64,000 nt of DNA, taken from contig NZ_SMMH01000003.1 of the NCBI RefSeq assembly GCF_004634215.1, positions 1 to 64,000 on the forward strand, written 5' to 3'. Of the stretch, positions 52,584-64,000 are shown piece by piece. The notes under the pieces are model-generated. The model searched no databases, had not been told where the DNA came from, and saw nothing but the letters and a program-made list of their open reading frames with translations. Position 1 is the first letter of the stretch. Every line of letters begins with the position of its first letter. Source of the DNA: Deinococcus fonticola. GTDB lineage: Bacteria > Deinococcota > Deinococci > Deinococcales > Deinococcaceae. The position numbers and the translations under genes were made by a program.

Positions 52584-53245
52584 TCAATTCTCTTCTAACG
52601 CCTTTACGGTCACGTCCAGCAGGTAGGCGAGGTCGAGGAGTTGCGCAGCCTCGACGGTGACCCCGCCACTTCGCGCAGGCCCAGGCGGGTTTTCGTGAGG
52701 TCGGAGCCGCGCAGGTCGCCCCCGGTCAGCGCCGCGCCCAGGAAGTCCGTGCGGTGCAGTTTGCACATGCGGAACACCGCCCCCGGTAATTTGGCTTCCA
52801 GAAACGAGGCTTCGCTCAGGTCACTGTCCTGCCACCAGACGTTTTTACCGTCGAGTTTGTACCACAGGGCCAGCCCGGCCTGAACCCGCGTGAACCGCAC
52901 GTGGCGGCAACGGGCTTGCGGGCTCTGGAACCCCAGCAGGCGGCAATCCGTAAAAGAAACCCGTTCTAGGCTGGCTTCCGGCCATCTGGCGCTGCTCAGG
53001 TCGCACTCTTCGAAGCTCACGTCCAGCAGGCGCAGCTGTTGCCAGGATGTGCCGATCAGGTTGACGCGCTGGAACACGCAATTCTCGGAGGAGGCTGCCC
53101 GGAGTTCACGGCCGGTCAGGTCAAGACCACTGATCAGGCGGCCCCGGATGACCGTTTCATCTTCCAGCAACTGAACATCAAGGGGCGGGAGGGGCTTCTT
53201 CGGGATTTTCGGCGCCGTGGGCGGCTTGACCGCATCACTCACCAT
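52584..53245 (-). pseudogene. Pentapeptide-repeat protein, frameshifted near the C-terminus
   Basis: From ATG 53245 about 190 codons read as pentapeptide repeats of the A(D/N)LxG type (SGLDLTGRELRAA, VSFEECDLSSARW, LTGGDLRGSDLTKTRL), forming a right-handed beta-helix. At the G-run 52664-52661 the frame would need one extra G to continue into VTVEAAQLLDLAYLLDVTVK, the ending expected for the family. As it stands the zero frame gives a different 18-residue tail and stops at 52610. This could be a genuine frameshift, a sequencing error or a -1 slip. The gene is coupled to the metallophosphoesterase gene. Confidence 0.65.
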
Positions 53246-53879
53246 ACGATGCCACCTCGCGCTTGACCGAGTCCCAGACGCAGAATTTCCCGGTCTTGGC
53301 GCTGCCCAGGTCAAGGTAGACGACGCCTTTTCCACCCAGGTCGACCAGCGGCTCTGGCATGACGGTGTGGCCGTGAACGGAATACCGCAGGTTCGGGAAA
53401 AACTGCACCGGCAACGGCAGCAGGCGTCTGTCCGGGCGGTCTCGCAGGCAGCGTTTGTCCAGCACGTCCTGTGGGTCGCGGCCCAGGTTGGGGCGGGCGG
53501 CGTGGGCGCACAGCATGTCCCCCTCGACCACGTAAGAGTGGGCGAACAGGGCAAATTGCGTCAGGTCAGCCATGCAGGCTTTCACGTCTCCGTCATAGGC
53601 CTGGTGCAGTTCGCGGCCTTTGCTTTTAAACCAGCGTTCCTGCGCGGGGAATTTCAGTCTGGCGGTGGCGGCCCAGGCCCAGTCCTCGTGGTTGCCCCAC
53701 AGCAGGGTGGCGCGGCGCTCACGGGCCAGGTTCAGGGCCGTTCGCATGACCAGCCGGGCGTCCGGGCCACGGTTGATCAGGTCACCCAGCAGAATCAGGT
53801 GGCGGCCCGGGTACTTCAGGAGCACCCAGTCCAGGAAATGCGGGCAGCCGTGCAGGTCGGGGACAACGATGGAATTCAT
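53235..53879 (-). CDS. PPP-type metallophosphoesterase (ApaH/Ser-Thr phosphatase-like)
   Basis: This 214-residue di-metal phosphatase carries the PPP signature in order: VVPDLHGCPHFLD (DxH), LILLGDLINRGPD (GDxxxRG) and LLWGNHEDW (GNHE). His residues later in the chain are CAHAARP and SVHGHTV. Candidate substrates are diadenosine polyphosphates or phosphoproteins, and sequence alone does not decide. ATG 53879. Its end overlaps the pentapeptide gene by 11 nt, and it lies 19 bp upstream of the map stop. Confidence 0.85.
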   Translation of the reverse strand: MNSIVVPDLHGCPHFLDWVLLKYPGRHLILLGDLINRGPDARLVMRTALNLARERRATLLWGNHEDWAWAATARLKFPAQERWFKSKGRELHQAYDGDVKACMADLTQFALFAHSYVVEGDMLCAHAARPNLGRDPQDVLDKRCLRDRPDRRLLPLPVQFFPNLRYSVHGHTVMPEPLVDLGGKGVVYLDLGSAKTGKFCVWDSVKREVASYGE

Positions 53880-53897
53880 GACGTGACCTGGCGTGCC

Positions 53898-54659
53898 TTA
53901 AAGGGTGAGGATGTCGTACCCCCTGGACGTGACCACCAGGGTGTGCTCGAACTGGGCGCTGGGTTTCTTGTCGGCGGTGATGACCGTCCAGCCGTCGTCG
54001 AGCAGGCGCGTGTCGGGCTGGCCGAGGTTGATCATGGGTTCGATGGTGAACACCATACCCGGCTGGAGCTTCAGGCCGGTGTAGCGCGCCCCCCAGTGAT
54101 AGATGGTGGGTTCGTCGTGCAGGCGTTTGCCGATGCCGTGGCCGGTGTACTCACGCACCACGCTGAAGCCCCGACTTTCGGCGAGGGTCTGGATGGCGTG
54201 GCCGATGTCCCCGGTGCGCGAGCCGGGCCGCACGGTTTCCAGCCCCGCTTGCAGGCATTGCCGGGTGGTTTCCACCAGGGCGTCGACTTCCGGCGCGACC
54301 TGGCCGACCTTGTACGTGTAGCAGGCGTCACCGTAGTACCCGTCGAGCAACACACCGATGTCCACGCCCACGATGTCGCCTTCTTTCAGCTCGCGGTCGC
54401 TGGGAATGCCGTGGCAGATCACTTCGTTCACGCTCATGCACAGGGTGGCAGGAAAGGGATTGTTGCGCGGGCCATAGCCGACATAGGCGGGCACCGCGCC
54501 GGCTTTGCGGATGTGCTCCTCGGCCATGCGGTCAAGCTCTTTGAGCGTCACGCCGGGTTTCACGTGGGGTTCCAGCAGGCGGAAGGTTTCGGCCACCAGC
54601 CCACCGGCTCGGCGCATGATCTCGATTTCGCGGGCGGACTTCAGGGCGACGCGGCTCAT
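53898..54659 (-). CDS. map: Type I methionine aminopeptidase
   Basis: This 253-residue enzyme removes the N-terminal Met. The pita-bread fold has all metal ligands: the Asp pair in VGVDIGVLLDGYYGDACYT, the His in YTGHGIGKRLHDEP, the Glu in FTIEPMINLG and the Glu in QFEHTLVVTS. ATG 54659 follows a TAGCCT box by 8 nt. Longer in-frame codons upstream lack homology. It is probably the first gene of a unit with the metallophosphoesterase and pentapeptide genes. Confidence 0.95.
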   Translation of the reverse strand: MSRVALKSAREIEIMRRAGGLVAETFRLLEPHVKPGVTLKELDRMAEEHIRKAGAVPAYVGYGPRNNPFPATLCMSVNEVICHGIPSDRELKEGDIVGVDIGVLLDGYYGDACYTYKVGQVAPEVDALVETTRQCLQAGLETVRPGSRTGDIGHAIQTLAESRGFSVVREYTGHGIGKRLHDEPTIYHWGARYTGLKLQPGMVFTIEPMINLGQPDTRLLDDGWTVITADKKPSAQFEHTLVVTSRGYDILTL

Positions 54660-54667
54660 AACGTCAG

Positions 54668-54673
54668 AGGCTA
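54668..54673 (-). promoter_or_regulatory. -10 box TAGCCT for map
   Basis: TAGCCT lies 8 nt upstream of ATG 54659. Confidence 0.4.
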
Positions 54674-54711
54674 GCACTTTTGCCCTCTGAACACTGCGGC
54701 GTGGGAGGGAC

Positions 54712-55416
54712 TTAAATGTGTCCTTTTGCTCCACCCGACAGGGTATTGATGCGGTGGGCCAGCGCCAGTTGCCAGCCGGTCACCGGAATCTGCTGCTCTG
54801 CCCGGAGCAGTGCGGTACGCATGGCCTGTTGCGGCGCACGAATGGGTTGGCCGTGCCCCAACGCCAGCCAGTTCAGTCCGTGCAGTTCAGTGAGGGTGCG
54901 GGCGCTGGCCCGGGCGGCGTCGGCGTTCCACGTTGCGAACGTCGGCATGGGGAACAGGGGATGGAGTTCCGTGGCTACGCGCAGGGAAGGCACGTTCACG
55001 AAGGCGTCCCCGGCGTACAGCGTGCCGTCGCGGGGATCCAGGTACGCCAGGTGGCCTTCGGAGTGACCGGGCGCGGCGATGACCTGCAACGAACCGAGCT
55101 GTTCCCCGCCCCGCACGGCCCTGTCCGGACGTGTTTCGACGTTCAGGCGGGTCAGGCTGGCAGCCTCGGCCTGGTGCATGAACACACGCGCTTCCGGATA
55201 GGCCCGTTTGACGCCATCGAGGCCCAGCGCGTGGTCGTCGTGGCCGTGCGTCAGGACAATTCGCGTGATCGGCTGGCCCAGCTGCGCGGCCTTCTTCAGG
55301 ATGCGGGGAACGAGTGAAAGCATCCCCGTGTCGATGAGGGTCAGGCCGTCTTTTTCCGGGACGAGGTAGGTGTTGATGAGGCCAAGCAGAGCGGTACGAA
55401 CGGGAGGCTGAGTCAT
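54712..55416 (-). CDS. Metallo-beta-lactamase-fold hydrolase
   Basis: This 234-residue protein has LTHGHDDHALGLDG (about 62-72), the HSEGHLAYLD metal motif (about 130) and LYAGDAFVNV (bridging Asp). The final His is in ALGHGQPI. It is of the small glyoxalase II-like class with an unknown substrate. ATG 55416 is preceded by AGGAG. It is divergent from a TetR-family gene, with a paired inverted repeat between them, so the TetR protein probably controls it. Confidence 0.85.
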   Translation of the reverse strand: MTQPPVRTALLGLINTYLVPEKDGLTLIDTGMLSLVPRILKKAAQLGQPITRIVLTHGHDDHALGLDGVKRAYPEARVFMHQAEAASLTRLNVETRPDRAVRGGEQLGSLQVIAAPGHSEGHLAYLDPRDGTLYAGDAFVNVPSLRVATELHPLFPMPTFATWNADAARASARTLTELHGLNWLALGHGQPIRAPQQAMRTALLRAEQQIPVTGWQLALAHRINTLSGGAKGHI

Positions 55417-55496
55417 GGGGAGGCTCCTGAGGGGTTCGATTGGGGTCGAGAACAAACTCCTGCCCTAGTAAGACGAACATCATTAGTTTTGATGGC

Positions 55497-55543
55497 GAAC
55501 ACTGTACGCAATTCCGAGAAGACCGTCAAGACGTACACTGTTC
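55497..55543. promoter_or_regulatory. Paired inverted repeat, candidate TetR operator
   Basis: GAACACTGTACG (55497-55508) and CGTACACTGTTC (55532-55543) are complementary at 11 of 12 positions, 23 bp apart. The second overlaps the TACACT -10 box of the TetR gene, so occupancy would block that promoter. Confidence 0.5.
55534..55539 (+). promoter_or_regulatory. -10 box TACACT for the TetR gene
   Basis: TACACT lies 7 nt before GTG 55547, inside the right arm of the candidate operator. Confidence 0.45.
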
Positions 55544-55546
55544 ACC

Positions 55547-56119
55547 GTGCCGTACCCCGCCAGACTCACCCCTGAACAGATCACCCGGGCCGCAAAGGAA
55601 ATCGTCGAACAGAACGGAGCCGAAGCCCTCAGCATGCGAACCCTTGCCGAAGCTCTTGGCGTTCGCGCCAGCAGTCTGTACCGCCACATCGAGGGCCGCG
55701 ACACCCTGCTGCGCACCCTGGGCGACCAGGCCGCCCTGAACCTTCGCGACGAACTTCAGCAGGCCGCGCAAAGCAGCCCCCCTGCCACTGCGCTGCGCCA
55801 GGCCGCCGACGCCTACCTGACCTACGCGCGCACGCACCCGCACCTGTACGCGCTGCTCCTGGCTAAAGAAAGCGAACTGACCCCCGAACAACTCCAGGCC
55901 AGCGCCGGAAAGCAGCTCTGGAACACCCTGCTGCAACTGGTCGGCGCAGTCAGCGGCCACCCCGACGACACCGACCACGCCGTCGCCCTCTGGACATTCC
56001 TGCACGGTTTCGCCAGCCTGGAAGCGGCCGGAACTTTCGGCAAAAGCGGCCCCAGAGGCGGCCTGGACGTCGGCCTGGACGCCATTATTGGAGCCATGCA
56101 AAAAGGGCAACAGCCTTAG
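55547..56119 (+). CDS. TetR-family transcriptional regulator
   Basis: This 190-residue repressor has an N-terminal helix-turn-helix (LTPEQITRAAKEIVEQNG ... TLAEALGVRASSLYRHIEGR) and a C-terminal TetR_C-like ligand and dimer domain (LWTFLHGFASLEAAG) resembling the WHG-domain group. GTG 55547 is set by the TACACT box. It is divergent from the MBL hydrolase. The 152-bp region after its stop, up to the U32 gene, holds nothing that I can identify. Confidence 0.85.
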   Translation: MPYPARLTPEQITRAAKEIVEQNGAEALSMRTLAEALGVRASSLYRHIEGRDTLLRTLGDQAALNLRDELQQAAQSSPPATALRQAADAYLTYARTHPHLYALLLAKESELTPEQLQASAGKQLWNTLLQLVGAVSGHPDDTDHAVALWTFLHGFASLEAAGTFGKSGPRGGLDVGLDAIIGAMQKGQQP

Positions 56120-56271
56120 AACAGTTTTTCGCGCCGCGCTCGTGTGCCGGGCAAGTACCGCCACCCGCACGGCAAACTGCTTTACGAGTCCTCGGCTGGC
56201 CTGCGCGGGAAATCGGCTGTACCAGTCTGTATCTGTCCGGCCAGAAAGCCCGCCTCGATTCTGGTCAAGCT

Positions 56272-58848
56272 TTACAGCATGGGCAGCGGCGGCAGCACAT
56301 CAAAACCGTCCGGCACAAATAAACTGCCCTCGGTCACGCCCTGATCGGTCACCTGGGCCAGACGCGCTTCCAGTTGCACGCCGCTGATCTCGCCGTTCAG
56401 GAAGGCCCGGTGCGTCTGAATTACCTCCCGCACCTGCTCCGGCGTCTCGTGAACGAACTCCAGGCGGAAGTCCCGCAGGCCCGCGCCCAGCCAGTCCTGA
56501 AGGTGCGTCCCGGCCACCTGGGGGCGGCCCTCGAACACCGTGTTGCGGCAGCCCACGTCCGCCATGACCGGATGAGAAACGCCCTTCTCGTCGCGCAGGG
56601 CCACACGGTGAGACTCGCACGGGTGACCGCAGTTGGTGTAATCCGTGCCCTCCGACAGGAAACGGCAGAACACGCAATGCTCGGTGTGAAACACGGGCAG
56701 GTGCTGGTAGGCGATGACCTCCAGCCGCTCCGGCCCCACCAGCCCGGCCAGTTCCGCGATCTGTTGCGCGTTCAGGTCGTGCGTCGGCGTGAGGCGCGTA
56801 AGGCCCATGTCCAGCAGGCCCCGCGCCGTCAGGACATTCGCGGTATTCAGCGAGAAGTCCCCGATCAGTTGCGGGCCGTTCACGCCCTGCAGCCCCTCCA
56901 GCAGACCGCCGGAGCGCACCAGAATTCCGGCCTCCAGACTCAGGAGGAATTTCTGAAGGTTCTGCTCGGTGGGTTTCAGAATGCGCGGACTGGCGACCCG
57001 CACGGGAATGCCCGCCGCTTTCACGCGTTCCACGCTGGGCTTCAGGCCGTATAACTCCAGGTAGTCCAGCGTGATGCTGTCCGGGCGCTGCTCAAGCGCG
57101 GCGTCCAGTTGCTCGGGCGTGCGAACAAGGACGTGGAGTTTTGGCTCGTGAACCATGGAATGGAGGTCGTGGGATGGTGCCACGGCGGCCAGTGAATGCT
57201 GAAGGTGCGGCGCGGCGCGGCGTTCCGGGAGTTGCCGGCGCACTTCCGTGAGCTGGTCGGCGGCCTCGCGGCGCAGGGCGTTCAGGGCAGAAACCGGCAG
57301 GAACGCCGCTCCCCGCAGATCCGCCGTCAGTTCAGCGAGGTGAAACCCGGTGCCGCCCAGTTTGCCCAGTTGCTCGGTCAGGGTCGCCTCGTCCAGGGCA
57401 CGGTTTCTCGCTTCCGAGAGGGGCGTTTCGGCGCTGACGGTCACGCTTCTCCCCTGCTCGTCGGTCAGGGTCAGGGTGGGTACCTGCCCCACATGCCCCA
57501 CGAAATGGGCCGACACCGGGCGCGTGTACACAGGATCGGCGGCGTCCAGCAGCGGCTTGACCCGTGCGTTCAGGGACGGGTCTTGCGTGCGCCACACCGG
57601 ATCACCCACCCGAATGCGCGAGGGATCGATGGCGCCCCGTCCGAAGCGAAGTTCCACCTGACTTTCAGCCTGCCGGCTGCCGCCCGGCGCATCATTGACC
57701 TGATAAACGAAGCCGCCTTCTTCTTTGCCCTGCGGCTTGCGCCAGTTGGCGGGGTCGAACACCAGCCCGTCGCCGGGTTTCACGTTTTCGGTCAGGCTGA
57801 CGAGCACGCCGCGCTCGGTCAGGCCAGTGACCGTGCCGACGCGCACGCCGCGGTGCCGGGGGGCACGGCCGCGCACGACGGTCTGGTGGTTCGTGCCGGC
57901 CATGAAGTGCGGCCCCAGCCCACGCGAGTACACCTGTTCCAGATCCTGTTCTTCCTGCCTGGTGACGCTGAGGGGTAGGTCGGCCCACGCTTCGTCCACG
58001 GCCTTGCGGTACGCGGCGGTGGTCAGGGCCACGAATTCGGCGTCCTTGTAACGCCCCTCGATTTTCAGGCAGTCCACCCCGATACGCACCAGTTCCGGCA
58101 CCTGATGAAGCGCGTACAGGTCACCAGGAGACAGCAGGTAACGGGCGTCGCCCAGGTCGCGGTATTCGCCGTCCACGATCATCTCGTAGGGGAGGCGGCA
58201 GGCCTGGGCGCACTGGCCCCGGTTGGCGCTGCGCCCGCCCCACGCCTCGCTGGAGAAGCACTGGCCGCTGTAGCTGACGCACAGGGCGCCGTGAACGAAG
58301 GTTTCCAGTTCCATGTCGGTGGCCCGGGCAATGCGCCCGATGTCCTGCAAACTCAGTTCGCGGCCCAGCACCACGCGGCTGGCGCCGAAACGGCGGGCCA
58401 GTTCCGCTCCCTCGGCGCTGGTGATGCTCATCTGAGTGCTGCCGTGAATGGGGAGGTCAGGGCAGATTTCGCGGGCCAGTTTGGCCACGCCCAGATCCTG
58501 CACGATGAGGGCGTCCACGCCGGACTCGGCCAGGTGAATGAGTTGCCGTTCGGCGTCGCGCAGTTCGCGGTCGAACACCAGCACGTTGAAGGTCACGAAC
58601 GCCATAACCCCGCGCCCGTGCAGGTCACGCATGATGTCCGGCAATGCCTCGGCCTCGAAGCCCACCTTCGCGCGGGCGTGAAAGCCGGCGCCCGTGCCGT
58701 CGGCCCGGCGGTCACCCTGGAGCGGATTCACACCGAAGAACACGGCGTCCGCCCCAGCTTCCACGGCGGCTTTCAACTGGGGAAAGCCCCCCACGGGACT
58801 CATGACTTCAGGTTTCACCCGTTGCCGGGGAGAGGGAACACGCACCAT
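56272..58848 (-). CDS. Peptidase U32-family protein (RlhA-like)
   Basis: This 858-residue protein is a U32 protein with a long C-terminal extension. The N-terminal U32 domain includes PVGGFPQLKAAVEAGADAVFFG (20 cited) and the signature ETFVHGALCVSYSGQCF, with Cys in SANRGQCAQACRLPYE. The C-terminal half (from about 600) is a second U32-like/DUF3656 region with Cys in EHCVFCRFL, TNCGHPCES. The larger U32 proteins such as RlhA hydroxylate 23S rRNA. Others act in tRNA or ubiquinone hydroxylation. The Cys pattern favours an iron-sulfur hydroxylase. TAAACT lies 8 nt before ATG 58848. Confidence 0.85.
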   Translation of the reverse strand: MVRVPSPRQRVKPEVMSPVGGFPQLKAAVEAGADAVFFGVNPLQGDRRADGTGAGFHARAKVGFEAEALPDIMRDLHGRGVMAFVTFNVLVFDRELRDAERQLIHLAESGVDALIVQDLGVAKLAREICPDLPIHGSTQMSITSAEGAELARRFGASRVVLGRELSLQDIGRIARATDMELETFVHGALCVSYSGQCFSSEAWGGRSANRGQCAQACRLPYEMIVDGEYRDLGDARYLLSPGDLYALHQVPELVRIGVDCLKIEGRYKDAEFVALTTAAYRKAVDEAWADLPLSVTRQEEQDLEQVYSRGLGPHFMAGTNHQTVVRGRAPRHRGVRVGTVTGLTERGVLVSLTENVKPGDGLVFDPANWRKPQGKEEGGFVYQVNDAPGGSRQAESQVELRFGRGAIDPSRIRVGDPVWRTQDPSLNARVKPLLDAADPVYTRPVSAHFVGHVGQVPTLTLTDEQGRSVTVSAETPLSEARNRALDEATLTEQLGKLGGTGFHLAELTADLRGAAFLPVSALNALRREAADQLTEVRRQLPERRAAPHLQHSLAAVAPSHDLHSMVHEPKLHVLVRTPEQLDAALEQRPDSITLDYLELYGLKPSVERVKAAGIPVRVASPRILKPTEQNLQKFLLSLEAGILVRSGGLLEGLQGVNGPQLIGDFSLNTANVLTARGLLDMGLTRLTPTHDLNAQQIAELAGLVGPERLEVIAYQHLPVFHTEHCVFCRFLSEGTDYTNCGHPCESHRVALRDEKGVSHPVMADVGCRNTVFEGRPQVAGTHLQDWLGAGLRDFRLEFVHETPEQVREVIQTHRAFLNGEISGVQLEARLAQVTDQGVTEGSLFVPDGFDVLPPLPML

Positions 58849-58856
58849 AACGCGCC

Positions 58857-58862
58857 AGTTTA
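58857..58862 (-). promoter_or_regulatory. -10 box TAAACT for the U32 gene
   Basis: TAAACT is 8 nt before ATG 58848. Confidence 0.4.
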
Positions 58863-58884
58863 ACGCACCACGGAGAAAACAAAT

Positions 58885-58914
58885 GGGGCCGGACACGATT
58901 GCGCGTCCGGCCCC
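58885..58914 (-). terminator. Terminator of lgt
   Basis: GGGGCCGGAC (58885-58894) pairs perfectly with 58905-58914. On the minus strand ATTTGTTTTC follows. Confidence 0.75.
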
Positions 58915-58927
58915 CGCAGCACCAACC

Positions 58928-59863
<936 letters not shown>

Positions 59864-60307
59864 AAGTCAGTGGGTAGTGTATGGCTTTTGAGTGAGAAAA
59901 CGGCAAGCAACCGTGACCCAGGCAACGATTGTTTCGCCGGGGATACCACACCAATCAAGAACGGCGTCCTGAATGGCAAGTGGCGCAGCGCCAGTGAGCA
60001 GCGCGCGGGCACGGCCCTTCCCTACCAGGAAACGCAAGTGTTCAATCAGACCGAGGCCGTCGGGCGCGCAGCGCACGGGCCATAGGAACCGTCCCCGCAC
60101 ATTCCGCACACAAAGCCCTCTTGCTTTAAGCCCCGTCTCAAAGCCAGCCTCCGCAAACCGCATCCACCTGCCGAGCGCAGCGACATTCCCCCCTGTCCCC
60201 GGTGGGGATAGGGGGGCTGGGGGGGTAGGGGAAGCACGCCACTCAACCGCCCCTCTCCCCCACTCCTCGCGTTTCTTCTCACCACGCTTTTGATATGCTC
60301 AGTCGCT
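59864..60307. other. 444-bp region without a convincing gene
   Basis: It holds the lgt promoter at its left end, a minus-strand open frame (59867-60163) with no recognisable homology, and a G-quadruplex motif at 60204-60231. C/G-rich tracts flank the latter (CCCCCCTGTCCCC just upstream). It contains no dispersed repeat or tRNA. Confidence 0.5.
60204..60231 (+). promoter_or_regulatory. G-quadruplex motif
   Basis: Four G-runs of 4, 6, 7 and 4 are separated by loops of only 3, 2 and 2 nt. Such short loops predict a very stable parallel quadruplex on the plus strand, about 75 bp upstream of the gene preceding secDF. Confidence 0.6.
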
Positions 60308-60652
60308 TTGAAGGGCTGGCGTCAACTTCCTTTTGCCTGGCGGGCACGTTTGCTGGCGTGGCCCGGGGCGCTGACTTTCCTGTCTGTGCTGGCCGTGCTG
60401 CTGAGCGCGCAGCCGCACCAGCCGGAGCCTCAGCCACGGTTGACGGCGGCCCCGGTCGCGCCGGCTTTGCCAGAGTGGCGGCCTTTGCCGCAACCGAATG
60501 CGCCGGTGCCGCTGCTAACAGGGACGGCGGCGGAGCCCTTCCGTTTGCCCAGCCTGCCGGGTGAATTCCTGGCGCTGGCGGGCGTGTGGGACTTCGTGGC
60601 GCCTCCCCTGGAGTTGAGCTGGTGGGGCCGCTGGCAGACGGACGGCGGCTAG
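60308..60652 (+). CDS. Small membrane-anchored Pro-rich protein
   Basis: This frame of about 114 residues has one hydrophobic helix (about 12-32; LLAWPGALTFLSVLAVLLS) followed by a Pro/Ala-rich part (PQPRLTAAPVAPALPEW) and a Trp-rich tail (LSWWGRWQ). No family is recognised. TTG 60308 is the likely start, as TATGCT lies 8 nt upstream and no ATG or GTG is available in frame. It is 62 bp before secDF and may be co-transcribed. Coding status is moderately supported. Confidence 0.45.
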   Translation: MKGWRQLPFAWRARLLAWPGALTFLSVLAVLLSAQPHQPEPQPRLTAAPVAPALPEWRPLPQPNAPVPLLTGTAAEPFRLPSLPGEFLALAGVWDFVAPPLELSWWGRWQTDGG

Positions 60653-60714
60653 CTGGTCTTTAACCGTTATGCTTCCTGGCTTTTCGCTTTCATTTTATTG
60701 AGGAGTAACTATTC

Positions 60715-63027
<2,313 letters not shown>

Positions 63028-63044
63028 GCCACCCGATAAAAGCA

Positions 63045-63078
63045 ACGCCCGCCAGTCAATCTGGCGGGCGTGTTTTTT
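63045..63078 (+). terminator. Intrinsic terminator of secDF
   Basis: ACGCCCGCCAG (63045-63055) pairs perfectly with 63061-63071, a 5-nt loop, followed by GTTTTTT. Confidence 0.9.
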
Positions 63079-63108
63079 GAGTGTGACCAGAGAGGAATTG
63101 CTTCTCCC

Positions 63109-64000
63109 TTACGCGTGCTGCGCCGTCTCGGCGTGAACATTGACTTTGGGCCGGGCCAGTAGCGTCCAGACCAGCAGCAGGGCCAGCACGCCGGCGCTGA
63201 ACAGGTACGGCGACCCGTGGCTGACTTTCTGGTACAGGGCCGTACCGATGAGGGGGCCGGTCATGCGGCCCAGCGCCAGGGCGCTGCTGTTCAGGCCCGC
63301 GACGGTGCCCTGCTGGTTGCCGGGAACACTGAGGCTCAGGGCGGCGCTGAGGCTGGGGCTCAGGATGGCGCTGCCGACGCCGATCACGGCCAGGGCAGTG
63401 GTAATGGGCCAGTAGGTGCTGGTGTGCGGCAGCAGGAACATGCCCAGACCCATGACGATCAGGCCGGCTGTGATCAGGGCCGGGGGGTTGATTTTCTTGC
63501 TCAGGGGCCGGATGGCGCCGCCCTGCACGGCGGCGGCGACCACGCCGAAGATGGCGAGCATGCCGCCCACGGTTCTGGCGGTCTGCGCGGGGGTGAGTTG
63601 CAGGGTGTCCTGCACGTAAAAGCCGATGGTCTGTTCCATGCCGACGCTGGCCAGAGTGGTCAGGGCACTGACGGCCAGGAAGAGGGGAATGGCCCCCCGG
63701 CCCAGCAGGGCGCGGCGATCGCCGGGCTGCGCGGGCTGGTGGTCGGCGCGTCTGGTTTCCGGCAGGACAAAATACGCGACCAGCGCGGTGACCAGGCCCA
63801 GGCCGGCGCTGAAGTAGATGGGAGCGGTCAGGCTGATGGTGCTGAGCAGGGCGCCGATACCGGGGCCAAATACCACGCCCAGCCCGAAGGCCGCACCGAT
63901 CAGGCCCATGGCGGCGGCACGGTTGTTCTGGTCGGTCAGGTCGGCCATCATGGCCTGGGCAGTGGGCAGCGTGGCGCTGGAGAGCATCCCGCCAATCAGA
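63109..64000 (-). CDS. MFS transporter, N-terminus beyond the window
   Basis: The C-terminal ~297 residues of a major-facilitator protein are visible: the end of TM3 onward ([19 protein letters not shown], then [20 protein letters not shown] with the motif C-like G..FGLG..FGPG.G), the central cytoplasmic loop ([17 protein letters not shown]) and six C-terminal helices. Motif C points to the drug/H+ antiporter group (TetA-like). The frame stays open at the window edge, so the first about 90 residues are missing. It ends 31 bp past the secDF terminator. Confidence 0.85.
   Translation of the reverse strand, partial: LIGGMLSSATLPTAQAMMADLTDQNNRAAAMGLIGAAFGLGVVFGPGIGALLSTISLTAPIYFSAGLGLVTALVAYFVLPETRRADHQPAQPGDRRALLGRGAIPLFLAVSALTTLASVGMEQTIGFYVQDTLQLTPAQTARTVGGMLAIFGVVAAAVQGGAIRPLSKKINPPALITAGLIVMGLGMFLLPHTSTYWPITTALAVIGVGSAILSPSLSAALSLSVPGNQQGTVAGLNSSALALGRMTGPLIGTALYQKVSHGSPYLFSAGVLALLLVWTLLARPKVNVHAETAQHA

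Noticed and set aside
59867..60163. 98-codon minus-strand frame upstream of lgt
   Set aside because: No homology that I recognise, no ribosome-binding site or -10 box at a fitting distance, and it would end inside the lgt promoter. Left as uncharacterised.

Overview
The window is GC-rich bacterial chromosome, best explained as a Deinococcus or close relative. The evidence is the family content: RecQ with more than one HRDC domain, asparaginyl-tRNA synthetase, fused SecDF, a PIN/TRAM membrane protein, RadA, a ClpC-type ATPase, and a large PRC-barrel stress-type protein. The promoter layout also fits. At least 20 genes have a TAnnnT-like -10 box placed 5-8 nt before the start codon, which is the arrangement expected for leaderless mRNAs, known to be common in Deinococcus. 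I used this pattern to choose many starts. No rRNA operon, CRISPR array or prophage is visible. I see one tRNA gene, tRNA-Lys(UUU).

Layout. 1-4.4 kb: the edge of an IS630-family element that has cut off a DinB/PDZ gene, then asnS, a membrane protein, an SDR oxidoreductase, a decayed IS5-type transposase end and a VOC gene. 4.4-11.2 kb: PhzF isomerase, HAD phosphatase, S10 carboxypeptidase-like protein with a DUF1622 partner, recQ and an S51 peptidase. 11.2-21 kb: the PRC-barrel repeat protein, a P-loop ATPase coupled to an enolase-superfamily epimerase, an LRV/HEAT-like repeat protein, uvrD/pcrA and a tandem Nudix protein. 21-34 kb: nucleotidase, AlaX, PIN/TRAM, cytochrome P450, MeaB, RadA, ClpC and an S41 protease. 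34-41 kb: HxlR/nitroreductase pair, MaoC plus MBL hydrolase, ychF, tRNA-Lys, a lipase and trpBA. 41-47.3 kb: an Mrr endonuclease, kynU-kynA, a regulator/hydrolase pair and gluQ. 47.3-52 kb: a potABCD polyamine transporter. 52-64 kb: a frameshifted pentapeptide protein, a metallophosphoesterase, map, an MBL/TetR pair, a U32 peptidase, lgt, secDF and a partial MFS transporter.

Most novel points. (1) kynU-kynA, for tryptophan catabolism, is preceded by a 33-codon reading frame that starts 7 nt after a TATACT box, carries tandem Trp codons and stops just before two mutually exclusive hairpins. This looks like a ribosome-mediated Trp sensor of opposite logic to the classical trp attenuator. (2) A family of about 130-178 bp dispersed repeats ends in TAGAGCA/TGCTCTA. 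Its terminal TA dinucleotides coincide with stop codons (P450, meaB, kynA) or with the TA of -10 boxes (meaB, the P-loop ATPase). This is what a TA-targeting element would leave, and it would make insertions nearly harmless. (3) A second leaderless mini-ORF, 11 codons and Arg-rich, lies just upstream of potA. (4) Unusual proteins include a tandem Nudix fusion, an alpha/beta hydrolase with an inserted EF-hand loop, a ClpC without an evident middle domain, and a PRC-barrel protein with five copies of a short repeat module.
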